Source of the DNA: Arion vulgaris
Taxonomy: Eukaryota; Mollusca; Gastropoda; Stylommatophora; Arionidae
Reading direction: 5' to 3'
Length of the DNA: 64,000 nt
NCBI GenBank assembly: GCA_020796225.1
Contig: CM036767.1
Coordinates: 16,274,427-16,338,426, forward strand
The position numbers were made by a program, and so were the translations under genes. Every line of letters begins with the position of its first letter. The stretch's first letter is position 1. The notes below the pieces were generated by a model. It saw nothing but the letters and a program-made list of their open reading frames with translations. It had not been told where the DNA came from and searched no databases. Shown piece by piece: positions 1 through 13,322 of the stretch.

Positions 1-163
1 AACAGTTTGCCGCGTCCCCCACACACATATATATATATATACATGCTCCATTTTCTCTTTGACATAGAAAATTGATATAAAAATGGATCGTGTAAGATGG
101 GCATAAGATGAGTTAAAATGTAGAATTCAAATTTTTAATGATTATTCAATAGCAAAATCAAAA
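1..163 (-). mobile_element. hAT MITE, left part (interrupted)
   Basis: The sequence aligns with the middle of the complete 426-bp hAT MITE at 39920-40345, including TCTCTTTGACATAGAAAATTG and the ATGGATCGTGTAAG segment. Its left end is outside the window. The element is broken after base 163 by the RTE LINE. AAATCAAAA at 155-163 is the left target duplication of that LINE. Confidence 0.8.
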
Positions 164-3100
164 CGCCCGTGTGCTGCGGGGCCCATAGAGAGCAAAGTAG
201 CAGCACTGCGACCTACAAGGCATGTCGTAGGCGACTAAGGTGGGGTTTGGCGTAGGGCTGGCTACCCTATCCAGTAGAAAATTTTAGCCACAAAATCCAA
301 CCAACCATGAACAAGTCACATAAAAATAAAATAAAAACTGTGCCAACCAAGAGGAAAGGAAGCTCTTCTAGAAGAGGTATGAGCGATGCAGAAAAGCGCA
401 AGGAGTCTACACCGCAGATTATCTTCCTTTCACCTAGGAAAAGCTCCAGAATTGGCACCTGGAATGTTAGAAGTATGTATCAAATGGGAAAGACAGCACA
501 GGTTGTAAATGAGATGAAATTACACGGGATTGGCATCTTGGGATTATGTGAAACTAGGTGGAATGGTGCAGGCAAACAACGTCTAAACACAGGAGAAACA
601 ATGTTGTTCTCAGGCCATATGGAAGAAAATGCCCCCATAGTGAAGGAGTGGCTTTAATGCTATCTAAAGAAGCGGAGACTGCACTAATAAAATGGGAAGC
701 AGTGAGTCCTAGGATAATCACAGCAACATTCAGAACCACCAAAAGAAAGTATTCTTGAATGTGACCCAGTGTTATGCACCTACCAATGATAAAGAGGAAA
801 AAGTAAAAGAAAAATTTTACATAAAACTTCAAAATACTATAGGTAATCAGAGAAATGGGAACATCAAAATTCTGATGGGTGACCTCAATGCCAAAATAGG
901 TTCGGACAACATAGGCTACGAGGAGATCATGGGAAACACGGACTAGGAATAATGAGACGAAAATGGAGAACTATTCACTAATTTCTGTGCAGCGAATCAA
1001 TACGTCATAGGTGGAAGTGTCTTTCCACATAAAGAATACATAAAGCAACCTGGGTATCACCAGATCACAGAACAGAAAATCAAATTGACCACATATGCAT
1101 AAACAAGAAATTCAGGTCATCTCTACAAGATGTAAGGGTCCTAAGGGGTGCAGATGTAGATTCGGATCACCATTTGCTGATAAGTAAAATTAAACTGAAG
1201 CTTAAGCGATACATAACATCCCATGAACATAGACACCAATATAATGTAGGATACCTCAGAAGTCAAGAAACAAAGGAACAGTTCACGGTCACAGTCTCTA
1301 ATAAGTATGAGGTGTTACGACAATTAGAAGATGAGGTGAGTGCGGAAGAATGCTGGCAGCAAGCCAAAAATATTTGGAATGAAACATGCACAGAGGTATT
1401 AGGAAAGAAGGAGCGGAATCATAAGGCATGGATAACTCCAGAAACTCTCAAGGAAATAGAAGAAAGGAAAAGAGGAAAGCAGATTTAAATAATAGCAAAA
1501 CTAGAACTGCCAAAGCCATAGCCAGGAAAAGTACACAGAAGCTAGCAAGAAAGTGAAGAAACAAATAAAGTTAGATAAAAGACAATCCGTAGAAGATCTA
1601 GCAAGAGAAGCAGAGGTAGCTGCAGGAAAAGAAAACCTTAGGGATCTTTACAATATCACTAGAAAGCTAGCAGGAAAATACAGACCATCAAATGGGTTGA
1701 TCAAAAATAGTAGTGGGAAAACTATCACTAATGTTAGAGACCAAATGGAAAGATGGATGGAATACTTCAAGGAACTCCTGAACAGACCAGCACCTACAAA
1801 CCCCCAGATATCCAACCGGCAGAAATTGACTTGGACATCAACTGTGAGAAACCATCCAAGGAGGAGATTAGTAAAGCCATTAAACTTTTAAAAGATGGAA
1901 AAGCGGCGGTCCAGATGGTATTCCAGCGAGGCGGTTAAAGCCAACATAAACACATCCACAGAAATACTGTATAAATTATTTAGCAGAATCTGGGAGACCG
2001 AAGAAATACCAGCAAACTGGAGAGAAGGATACCTGGTGAAGCTACCAAAGAAAGGGGACCTTCAGAAGTGTGAAAACTATAGGGGAATAATGCTGTTGTC
2101 AGTACCTGGGAAAATACTAAGCAGAGTCATCCTGGAGAAACTGAGAGATGCCATCGATATAAAGCTAAGAGATGAACAGGCAGGCTTCCGACCAAATAGA
2201 TCCTGTGCTGACCAGATAGCCACATTACGTATAATAATAGAGCAAAGTATTGAATGGAAATCCCCACTTTATATCGGATTTGTTGATTATGAGAAGGCTT
2301 TTGACAGTATTGATAGGAAAACCCTTTGGAAATTAATGAGGCATTATGGAATCCCACAGAAAATTATTAACCTAATAAAAGCAACATATACAGATATGAA
2401 ATGTAGAGTTCTTCATGAAGGTAAACTAACAGATACTTTGGGAATAGAAACAGGAGTGCGTCAGGGATGTCTTCTATCACCTTTGTTGTTCTTACTGACA
2501 ATAGACTGGATTATGAAGACCACAGTAACTAACACCAGAAATGGAATCCAATGGACTCTGACAGAGCAACTAGATGATCTGGACTTCGCTGATGATATAG
2601 CCCTTCTGTCACATACACGAAATCAGATGCAGGATAAGCTAACACATTGAATCAAAGGTCCCAGCAACTAGGGCTGAACATTCATAAAGGAAAGACAAAG
2701 ATATTGAGAATTAACCAAGCAAACGACAACTCAATCTCCCTGGTGGAAATCCCACTTCAAGAGGTAGAATCATACACATATTTGGGCAGCAACGTAGACA
2801 AGAGGGTGGAACAGATAGAGATGTTAAAATAAGAATACAGAAGGCAAGAGGAGCTTTCATTGCACTGGGAAACATTTGGAAGTCCAAAGAAATCAAATCT
2901 AGAACAAAAATTCGGATATTTAACTCTAATGTTAAAGCAGTTCTACTGTATGGGTCAGAAACATGGAGAACAACTAAAACAATAGCGCATAAATTGCAAA
3001 CATTCATCAACTGGTGTCTCGCAGAATAGAGGAATAAGATGGTATGATAGGGTCACAAATGAGGAACTTATGGAGAGAACAAGACAGATTCCAGTGAGCG

Positions 3101-3369
3101 AACAGGTTAAAAAAAACGCTGGCGCTGGATAGGACACACTTTGCGAAAACCGGAGGAAAATATAACAAGAAGGGTCCTTGCCTGGAACCCGCAGGGACAG
3201 CGAAAGAAGGAGAGGCCGAAATACATGGAGACGAGATTTGGAGGCGGAGATCAACAATATAAAGAAGAGCTGGAGGGAGCTGCAGGAGATAGCTAGAGAT
3301 AGGAAGACTTGGCATGAGTTGGTTGAGGGCCTATGCCCCAACCCGGGTAAAGGCAAGAGAGAGAGAGAG
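164..3369 (+). mobile_element. RTE-type LINE, near full length, frame-broken (endonuclease plus reverse transcriptase)
   Basis: This is a non-LTR retrotransposon that encoded an apurinic-type endonuclease and a reverse transcriptase but no RNase H. Endonuclease motifs are TWNVRS (about 464), CETRW (about 550), DLNAKIGSD (about 885) and SDHHLL (about 1165). Reverse transcriptase motifs are NYRGIMLL (about 2076), QAGFRPNRSC (2180), DYEKAFDS (2285), GVRQGCLLSPLLF (2453) and the catalytic FADD (2585). The C-terminal LLYGSETWR and NPQGQ regions follow to about 3350. The coding is spread over all three frames with at least six shifts or stops, so it is dead. It ends in a (GA)n tail at 3353-3370. 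AAATCAA[A/G]A flanks both ends (155-163, 3370-3378). The 5' end carries the same head as the SINE A-D group. The RT resembles proteins labelled craniofacial development protein 2-like in animal databases. Confidence 0.9.
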
Positions 3370-3378
3370 AAATCAAGA

Positions 3379-3467
3379 AAAAAACTCCCCAAATGCTTCT
3401 GAACCCACTATCGCCCCCTGGAAGGCCAGCGCCCACAGGAGGGTACCGCCCACTTTGGGAAACGCTG
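3379..3467 (-). mobile_element. hAT MITE, right end (interrupted)
   Basis: After the LINE the MITE resumes at CTTCTGAACCCACTATCGCC and ends in CCCACTTTGGGAAACGCTG, the same terminal inverted repeat as the copy ending at 40345. CTTTAAAG at 3468-3475 would be the 8-bp target duplication; its partner lies left of the window. About 75 bp of internal MITE sequence is missing beside the LINE. Confidence 0.8.
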
Positions 3468-3475
3468 CTTTAAAG

Positions 3476-5454
<1,979 letters not shown>

Positions 5455-5555
5455 TTAAAAGTTACTCAAATTGATGTCATTGCATTCATTATAGCAAACC
5501 TATCAATCTACAGTAACTATACTCAGAGCAGATTTATCAACTTTCAGTCACTGCC

Positions 5556-6115
5556 AACAGATTCATCATCAAATAGCTTGTCCTGAGCAGAACTTTGTCA
5601 CCCTAATAGTTCTGAATTTCTCTAACTTATAGATGTCCCTTCTGCAGCCATCATGCTCAAACCATCAGTTACATCCTGAATCAATCTTCTCCATGGTCTT
5701 CCTCGTCTCCTCTTTGACAGAATGCACCCTTCCATGATGGTCTTATCCAGCCCATCATGCTCTTTATATGTCCAAAATACTTCTTCTCGTTTGCTTTATC
5801 AACCGTGTTCTCCTCCATTCAGGCGAGCCTTCTCCTACATCAGAGGCTCCAAAATACTTCAATTTTCTCATTCTTGTTTGCAGCATTAGCCAGTTTTCTT
5901 TGATTTTGAGTTATTTCTGAATAGATCTATTTGTTCCCTCTGTCCATGATATATGGAGGACTCTTCTATAACACTTATATTCAAAAATCATATATATGTT
6001 TTATTCATTGCCTTGTTAAATTGTCCATGTTTCCCAACCATATGTTGCCACTGGGAATATGCTTGCTCTTAGTATTCTGATCTTTGTTTTCCTATGAATT
6101 CCATTCCATACTGTA
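5556..6115 (-). mobile_element. RTE-like LINE 3' fragment, second family
   Basis: Homologous over its length to 17985-18445. Minus-strand translation in broken frames gives pieces such as CYRRVLHISWTE-like and a 3' end with ATCATCA, typical of (GAT)n-tailed RTE elements. A SINE E scrap is embedded at 5813-5852. Confidence 0.65.
5813..5852 (-). mobile_element. SINE E scrap
   Basis: CCATTCAGGCGAGCCTTCTC followed by CTACATCAGAGG is the reverse of the SINE E core seen at 52763-52815. It interrupts the LINE fragment. Confidence 0.5.
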
Positions 6116-6384
6116 TTTAGTTGTTAACATATTGCTTTTTCAAATTACTGAGGTCAGACTGGTTTGACTGGAGGACAGGCTACACCATGATCAGTACATG
6201 TGTGCATTGAGAAGCCCACTCTATAACCATGATGAAATAAGTAGTACATAAGAAGACACAAATATGCATTTAACAACAAAAATAAAGAAAGTGGCAGCAT
6301 GGTCAGAGATTCAAAATGTGTTCAATCATGTGACAGCAGCATCTTTTCATCAGATCATATATATACATCTGGCAACCTGCATAC

Positions 6385-7012
6385 ATGCATGCACACACAC
6401 TTTGTGAATCTACCTTGATCTACAAGATCAGCAAATCAGGAAGTACAAATGAGGACATTAATAACAGGATTAGGAAAGCCAGACAAGTCTTTGCTATCCT
6501 GCACACAGTGTGGAAGTCCACTGCCATCTCCGTGAAAACAAAGCTCAAGATATTCAGTTCAAATGTGAAATCTGTGTTGCTGTATGGCCCAGAAACGTGG
6601 CGAGTCACCAAGTTAAATAAAAATAAGATTCAGACCTTTGTCAACGGATGTCTTCGCGGATTCTCAGGCTGAGATGGTATGATAGAGCTACAAACACAGA
6701 CCTGTGGATAAGAACCGGACAGGAACCCACGATGACCCAGGTCAAGAGGAGAAAATGGCGATGTGTCGGGCATACCCTACGGAAGACACAGTCGAGTGTC
6801 ACTAGACAAGCACTTAAGTGGAACCCGCAAGGAAACGAAAAGAGGACGCCTAAACAGACCTGGAGACGAAGTCTTCTTGAGGAACTGAAGAGTACTGAAC
6901 TGTCCTGGGAGACCATAAAGAAAACAGCCACAGACCGAAAAGGGTGGAGAACAACTGTTGAGGCCCTATGCTCCATGAGGAGAGGAGAGGAATAAGTCAT
7001 GCACACACACAT
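6385..7012 (+). mobile_element. RTE LINE C-terminal fragment
   Basis: One frame gives NEDINNRIRKARQVF, KLKIFSSNVKSVLLYGPETW and FVNGCLR to about 6670. A frameshift then leads to LRLRWYDRATNTDLW, KRRKWRCVGHTLRK, WNPQGNEKRTPKQTWRR and a stop near 6995. This is the complete LINE C-terminal domain with one frameshift, followed by a short CA-rich tail. Confidence 0.85.
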
Positions 7013-7614
7013 ATAATGAATCTTGCAACATAGATCAAATAAATGGAAAATATGTTTTTTTTTAAATGTATATCTGTTATAAAGGAAATGAGTGGGACAC
7101 TGGTTAAGATAAATCCCTTGAATCTGACAGAAACATTGCTTTAAAAAAAAAAAAAAGAAATGGCTCATCAAATATAAAAACACTCATACTGTCATTAAGA
7201 ATGTAACATGTAAAAAACATTGGAGATAATAATGGCTAGGATAGATAATAAAAAAAATTCAAATACATACATTTATGGCCATGAGACAGAAATCATGCAT
7301 GGGATAAGTAATAAAAGGACAACACATGTAAAAATAGAAAGCAATGAAAAACATGTTGAACAGTGTAAAGGCTGACATAAGACGTATCAACAAAAGAAGT
7401 TATGGATACAAAAATATCTACATACAGGACAATCTTCCAATCTTTGTCTACTTTGTTGGCCTTGCAAAAATGACATTGGTTATGTGGTTTTTCAGTTTGA
7501 AATGAGGCTGTGGTATTTGCGCTTTTCAGTCTAGTTAATCAGTTTTCGGCACTGCATTTTTAAGAATTAGATAACTCTTTAAAAAAAACCCTATTCAATT
7601 AGTCAGACCGCAGC
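7013..7614. other. JNK intron 3, unassigned
   Basis: AT-rich sequence with a 14-base A run near 7142. No recognised element was seen. Confidence 0.4.
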
Positions 7615-7790
7615 GATTGGTTGATTAATTAATTGAACCATCATCATTACAATTTAGTGAATAACTATGTGTGCACAAATCTTTTTCTAACATTGATCTT
7701 AGAGACAGTGCACAAACTCTATAGCACAGATGAAGGTCCCTGATGCAATTCTGAGGATGGTGAAAATTTGTAGGAGTTGAAATCTAATTG
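7615..7790 (-). mobile_element. SINE F, 5'-truncated
   Basis: Minus orientation. The tail TGATTAATTAATTGA lies on the left, followed by the conserved CCATCATCATTAC and AGTGCACAAACTC segments of SINE F. The tRNA-like head is absent. Confidence 0.6.
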
Positions 7791-7837
7791 GTATAATGAC
7801 TTTTTTCATGGAAAGACTGGTGTGATTATGCATGTTA

Positions 7838-7997
7838 TATACCTCTGAAGCAGGAAAAGGCTTGCCTGAATGGCAAGGGACACTGATTATCAGGAAAACA
7901 GACCTTCGCACAAATATCAGTCAGATGCGCCATACCAGGTGCCCTGACTTTTCCTGACTATATAGAGGGAGTACACAAGAAGACGAAGAAGCATGTT
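7838..7997 (+). mobile_element. SINE E, partial
   Basis: Contains ACCTCTGAAGCAGGAAAAGG, then GGCAAGGGACACTGATTATC and AAATATCAGTCAGA, as in other SINE E copies. It ends in an AAGAAGACGAAGAAG tail. Confidence 0.6.
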
Positions 7998-8089
7998 ATC
8001 AGGCTCATCATTTGGAGTAGAGTCTTGATTAGCTCTGGTTTGCAATACAGTATTAAACCTGTATTATTCTCTAACCATCAAGATGTGAT

Positions 8090-8248
8090 CAACATCATCA
8101 TGCCTTTACTTCCCAGTGTTACTCAGCTACCAAGCTGAGGCTGGGTCTACCTGAGAGCTGCATGCTTGAAAAAATGTAACTCCTACTGTAGAATTTGAAC
8201 ACTGAACCATGTGCCTATGAAGAAAGTGCACTAACCACTATTTGATCA
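8090..8248 (-). mobile_element. SINE G, tRNA-headed
   Basis: The minus strand shows a tRNA-like head TAGTGGTTAGTGCAC (A-box-like) and GTGTTCAAATTCT (B-box-like), followed by the SINE G body seen also at 35905-36114 and 44742-44932. Confidence 0.55.
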
Positions 8249-8692
8249 CGGCTCTTGCGTATTCCAATATTTAGGTTACGTGCTCGTCTCTCGTGCCAAA
8301 GGTATGAGGCTCACTCCCTTGTGGAGCCACCTGGATATTTTTCCTGAGATTTCTGATCTCAGTGTAGGCAAGATCAAGTTCCTAGTCCTGTGGAGACGGA
8401 CGATAAAGCGTGGTCCTGTGTTCAATATGAGCACTAAAAGAACCATTGGCAATTCAAAATCGAGAAGAGCAGGCTGAAAAGCCGTCGATGGGGCAAAATT
8501 CATAAGAAAAGATTAATATTCTTGCAAAAATATCTACACCATCTTAAAAATTATATTGAGGACCCTTGCCGGTGCTACAGAGTTTGTGCACTGCAGCTGA
8601 GATCTTCATGGTAAGAAAGAGAATGCAGCACACATAGTTACTCACCGAAGTGCAATGACGATGGTCATATCAATCAATCAACCAACAAAAAG
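8249..8692 (+). mobile_element. SINE F, full length
   Basis: A tRNA-like head (about 8249-8320) leads into a 370-bp body. The copy ends in the tail ATCAATCAATCAACC. It is about 440 bp, the same size as the minus-strand copy at 21425-21862. It ends 55 bp from JNK exon 3. Confidence 0.65.
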
Positions 8693-8746
8693 TCAAGTTG
8701 TGTTTAACAGTTAACACTTACAATGAAGTTAAACATACACACTTAC

Positions 8747-8805
8747 ACATCTTGAAAGTCCTCTAATGATTTCTGTGGTGTGAAAGCATTCAGCAAACCT
8801 ATGAT
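8747..8805 (-). CDS. JNK: JNK coding exon 3 (59 bp)
   Basis: This very short exon encodes IIGLLNAFTPQKSLEDFQD plus the first two bases of a Val codon. It is the JNK segment between helix C and the hinge. It is too short to show as an open reading frame and was found by reading for the missing segment between exons 2 and 4. The acceptor is CAG at 8806-8808 after TTTGTACATTT, and the donor is GTAAGT at 8741-8746. The 59-bp length and phase-2 ending match the known JNK exon organisation. A complete SINE F ends about 55 bp from the donor side. Confidence 0.95.
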
Positions 8806-9017
8806 CTGAAATGTACAAACAAACAACATACAATTTAAAATATGTTTCTCAATTCACATTTATACTCATACAGACAGTAGGATAAGTAATGCATTCATTT
8901 CTTGAGATTCATGTAACATATTTTTTGCTGAACATCACTCTCATTACAGTCCACCTGAAAGATTCAATCTCTAACCAGTTCTCATGCGTCCTCCATCATC
9001 AAATTCAAAACTTCCGT

Positions 9018-9150
9018 AATTCTGCTTGTGATCGCTCACTGTGAATTCGGGAATAGATTGATAAGGCGCTTCTGACTGATTTTTGCGTGAAGGTTTGCTT
9101 TCTTTATTATCAGTGTCCCCTGCCATGTAGGCGTGCCTTCTCGGACCAGA
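9018..9150 (-). mobile_element. SINE E in duplicated cassette, unit 1
   Basis: GACTGATTTTTGCGTGAAGG and TTATTATCAGTGTCCCC are the reverse of the SINE E 3' half. The copy stops near ACCAGAGG. Confidence 0.6.
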
Positions 9151-9267
9151 GGTATTTCCTTAATGTCTTGTCACCATTGACTTGGTTGTCCCATGCTTTG
9201 TCTTCCAAGAACTGTATCTTCTATAAATGTTTCCTCTCAAACATTGTGATGTTTTATATGACAAAAA

Positions 9268-9535
9268 TCACCCATGTGTTGCTGGGCTTGCAAGGGGAGC
9301 AAAGAATAGTAACACTGTGACCTACAAGGATGACATAAGAGGCGATTGAGGTAGGGGCCTAGGGAAGCTACCATAGTAAATAAAAAGCGTTGCAGAAATC
9401 AGATGTGCCGGCTTACTTGTAGGTGCATAACTGGTACAACGTACAAGTGTTCTGCGACTCAGATCACATACAAATCACAAAAAATGGTTTAACAAGTGAT
9501 CGATATGGAGCGTTCGAAGAAGAAGATCAAGTTCA
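9268..9535 (+). mobile_element. SINE A copy
   Basis: Head CCCATGTGTTGCTGGGCTTG, GCAAAGAATAG and the GAGGCGAT motif are present. The central GGCTTACTTGTAGGTGCATAA follows, and the end reads GATATGGAGCGTTCGAAGAAG. Confidence 0.8.
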
Positions 9536-9589
9536 AAACTTCCTTTAATTTGTCTTCTTGCGTTCGCCAGCTGCGAATTCAGGAGTAGT

Positions 9590-9705
9590 CTGTGCGCCTG
9601 GTATGGTGCTTCTGACTGATTTTTGCATGAAGGTCTGCTTTGTTTATTATCAGTGTCCCCCGCCTTCTCCGACTTCAGAGGTACTTCCTTAATGCATTGT
9701 AGTCA
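9590..9705 (-). mobile_element. SINE E in duplicated cassette, unit 2
   Basis: Same arrangement as 9018-9150, with GACTGATTTTTGCATGAAGG and CTCCGACTTCAGAGG. Confidence 0.6.
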
Positions 9706-9794
9706 GCATCGCTTTGGTCATCCCCCTACTTTGTCTTCCAGGAACCATACTTGTTTTCTCTCAAACATTGTGATGTTTTATATGACAAAAATAT

Positions 9795-10056
9795 TTCACC
9801 CGTGTGGTGCCGGGGCCTGTTAGGGAAGCAAAAAATAGTCCCACTGCGACCTACAAGTCACGTCATAAGAGCCAACTGATTTTGGACCTAGGGAAGCTAC
9901 ACTAGTAAATAAAAATTGTCACAGAAAACGGATGTGCTGGCCTAATTGTAAGCGCATAACTGACACAATGTACAATCGCTGTTAGGCTCAGATCACATAC
10001 AAATCACACAGAGTGGTTAACAAGTGGTCGATATGGAGTATTCAAAGAAGAAGAAA
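9795..10056 (+). mobile_element. SINE A copy
   Basis: Head CCCGTGTGGTGCCGGGGCC through to GTGGTCGATATGGAGTATTC and AAGAAGAAG. Confidence 0.8.
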
Positions 10057-10479
10057 TGACAAAAATATTTCAGTTTCTGAGATATATTGTTTATGAGCAA
10101 ATGCATTTTTTACATCTTGAATCATTCTGATGTTTCTTTTATCAGCTACTTAAACGGATGTGTGTTGTTCATGATACAATGTTTCAATTAGGATTCAATT
10201 TTCTTGATATTTCCTAATTTTTTTGTTGCACTATCTATTTTTCCAGATGAAGGCTTACTAACTGCAATGTAGGCGTTTTTTATTGTGAAGTTTCTCTTCC
10301 AACATAAGCATTACAAAATTATTTTATTTCTAATGTAACTACTTTTTAGAATTATAACCATGGTTTTTATTTTTTACCTAGATAATTTAGAGTTAACAAT
10401 AATATATTGTTCATTTAAACAAATTGAATTTGGTGTGAATACCAGGTCTGAAACCAGGCAATGTAGTTGTCAAATCTTT
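10057..10479. other. JNK intron 2, unassigned
   Basis: AT-rich, no recognised element. Confidence 0.4.
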
Positions 10480-11324
<845 letters not shown>

Positions 11325-11486
11325 TTTACAGTGAGGTTGCAACAATTATATCTGGGACCCCGCCAGTGCTACGGAGTTGGTGCACTGTCAATGAGATCTT
11401 TCTGTGTAAAAGCTATCAGGGCACACATGGTTATTCATCGAAGTGCAATGGTGGTGGATCATATAGATCAATCATTTAAACAATCA
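11325..11486 (+). mobile_element. SINE F, 5'-truncated
   Basis: AGTGCTACGGAGTTGGTGCA, ACATGGTTATTCATCGAAGT and a TCAATCATTTAAACAATC tail match the 3' half of SINE F. Confidence 0.6.
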
Positions 11487-11703
11487 ACACAGGCAAGAAT
11501 AAAACAGCTGACTGTGACACGTTGTTTGCCATGACGGCGTGTACTTTGAAATAAACACTTGTTGGTCTCAGTTTCACCCACTCATGTTTTTTTTTCCCCA
11601 ATTCCCTATAGAATTTTGGCGAGTGTGTTTTAAACTGTAATAGTTTGTCTCTTTCTCTATACCAACTTAATATTTTTTTAATGGAAACTTATGTCTTTTT
11701 CTT

Positions 11704-11748
11704 CAACGTACAATCGCTCTTTGGCTCAGATCACATACAAATCACTGT
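11704..11748 (+). mobile_element. SINE A scrap
   Basis: CAACGTACAATCGCTCTTTG and CAGATCACATACAAATCAC are the SINE A central segment only. Confidence 0.55.
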
Positions 11749-11775
11749 CGGTTTCAACCAAATGTATGCAGTACT

Positions 11776-11950
11776 AAAGAGAATAAAGCCGAAGGATTGA
11801 GACTTCATTGCACCGGGTTTTACCTCATATGGCTCGGTAATGGCACGCCACCTGCCGAGAGTATTGCACAAAGCGTGAACTCAGTAGCTACGGCAACAAT
11901 CATATTGGTCTCTGGAAAAATTGCACTCGTGAACAGAACGGCGAGGTGAA
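11776..11950 (-). mobile_element. SINE H, body without tRNA head
   Basis: CACCGGGTTTTACCTCATAT, ATGGCACGCCACCTGCCGAG and GGTCTCTGGAAAAATTGCAC match 37205-37380. The tRNA-like head is replaced by SINE F sequence at 11955. Confidence 0.6.
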
Positions 11951-11954
11951 CCCA

Positions 11955-12076
11955 TCGCCTCTGATAGGACTAGGAACTCGATCTAACCTACAATGAGATC
12001 AGGATCTCTGGAAAAATATCCCGATCGATTCAAGCGGTGAACGAACTGAGTTCCTCTGGAGCGAGAGACTAGCACC
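11955..12076 (-). mobile_element. SINE F head portion
   Basis: GATAGGACTAGGAACTCGAT and GAGATCAGGATCTCTGGAAA match 21735-21850 of the full minus-strand SINE F. Confidence 0.5.
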
Positions 12077-12110
12077 AGGTTGTACTAACAAGACTTGATA
12101 TCATATCTAC

Positions 12111-12776
12111 TTCTGCGTTCTCACTAGATTGGTTGATTGATTGATAGGGCCATCATCATTGCACTTCGGTGAGTAACCATGTGCGCTCCGATCTCTTTCT
12201 TACACAGGAAGATCTCAGCTGCAGTGCACGAAATCCGTAGCACCGGCGAGGGTCCCGACTCTTTCCCGACTAGATTGGGATTTCGGATTCTCTAATAAAG
12301 GCAGACTTCTGCCTCAGATTATCAGCCACGCAATACAGTTTGTCATGGACGCTAGTGTAAGTGGGCCACCTCTTTCTTCTCAAGTCTGCATACTGGGGGC
12401 AGTTCTGTAGGACATAATTCCTATGATTTCTGCTTCCCCGTTTGTGCCGACCTCTTCCGCAGTAAGTTTTGGTCACCCTCGTGATGGTAGGTATGACATT
12501 CTTACTGTGTGGCTAAACCTCCGAGGCAGATTGGCGACCGTAGAATCTGTTATCCCATTCATCATTGTGAGGGGTCGTTGCACCATGTTATGCGCCTTGC
12601 GGCCTGGTGCATCCGTTTTCTGCAAGCATTTGTTTCGGGTTAGCATTCCCTAGCGGATACGTGCATCCGATTTCAGCCAAACCTCCTTAATCGCCTCTTA
12701 CGACATGCGTGGCAGGTAACAGTGGTTCTATTCTTTACACCATAAATTTGGGCCCCGTACCGACTCGGGCGTGATA
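12111..12776 (-). mobile_element. SINE D (SINE head fused to LINE C-terminus), split by SINE F
   Basis: Read on the minus strand, the 5' end is the SINE B-type head (CGCCCGAGTCGGTACGGGGC). A body with a short open segment follows, giving CGRGRHKRGSRNH, LQNCPQYADLRRKRWP and SAFIRESEIPI. That is the C-terminal zinc-knuckle-like end of jockey-like LINE proteins. The element ends TAGTGAGAACGCAGAA near 12111. SINE F is inserted at 12133-12268. Confidence 0.7.
12133..12268 (-). mobile_element. SINE F insertion within SINE D
   Basis: The 5'-truncated SINE F has its TTGATTGATTGAT tail on the left and is flanked by the 10-bp duplication ACTAGATTGG at 12123-12132 and 12269-12278. Confidence 0.75.
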
Positions 12777-12970
12777 CCATATGGGCAGAATGAACCCTCC
12801 TCCCTTTCTTTCGTTCGTTTGAAATATTGTTGACATATTCAACGTTGTCTCTTTCTTAAATGTCATTGTCTTGTGTAGTTGACATATAGAATTGTGTGAA
12901 GTTTTCTTTTCAACGTTGTTTGACTATGCTAGTGAGAGTTTACCGTAGCACATCAGGTGAGTAGAATCAT

Positions 12971-13322
12971 CATTCTTCTTCCAACGCTCCATATCGACCA
13001 CTTGTTAACCAATCTGTGTGATTTGTATGTGATCTGAGCCCAAGAGCGATTGTACGTTGTACCAGTTATGCCACTACAAGTGTGCCAGTTATGCCACTAC
13101 ACGTAGGTCAGCACCTACGATTTCTGAGATGCTTTTTTTTTATTTAGCATCTAGTGACTAGGTCGGGAATGATTAATTTATCAATATCGACTTTCATTTG
13201 ATAACTAACAGTTAGGGTAGCTTCCTTAGTTCCTACATCAGACGCCTCTTACGACATGTCTTGTAGGTGGCAGTTGTACTATTCTTTGCTTCCCTTGCAG
13301 GCCCCGGCACCACACGGGCGAG
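12971..13322 (-). mobile_element. SINE A copy with internal insert
   Basis: CAACGCTCCATATCGACCAC through to GGCCCCGGCACCACACGGGC. A short internal duplication occurs near 13059-13104, and a 70-bp foreign segment at 13147-13215 also occurs at 18548-18625. Confidence 0.8.

Larger units (their letters stand above)
8998..10056. repeat. Tandem duplication of a SINE E / spacer / SINE A cassette
   Basis: Unit 1 (8998-9535) and unit 2 (9536-10056) carry the same order: a TTCAAAACTTCC start, SINE E on the minus strand, a spacer with CTCTCAAACATTGTGATGTT, then SINE A on the plus strand. The shared spacer shows duplication of the whole cassette rather than independent insertions. Confidence 0.75.
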
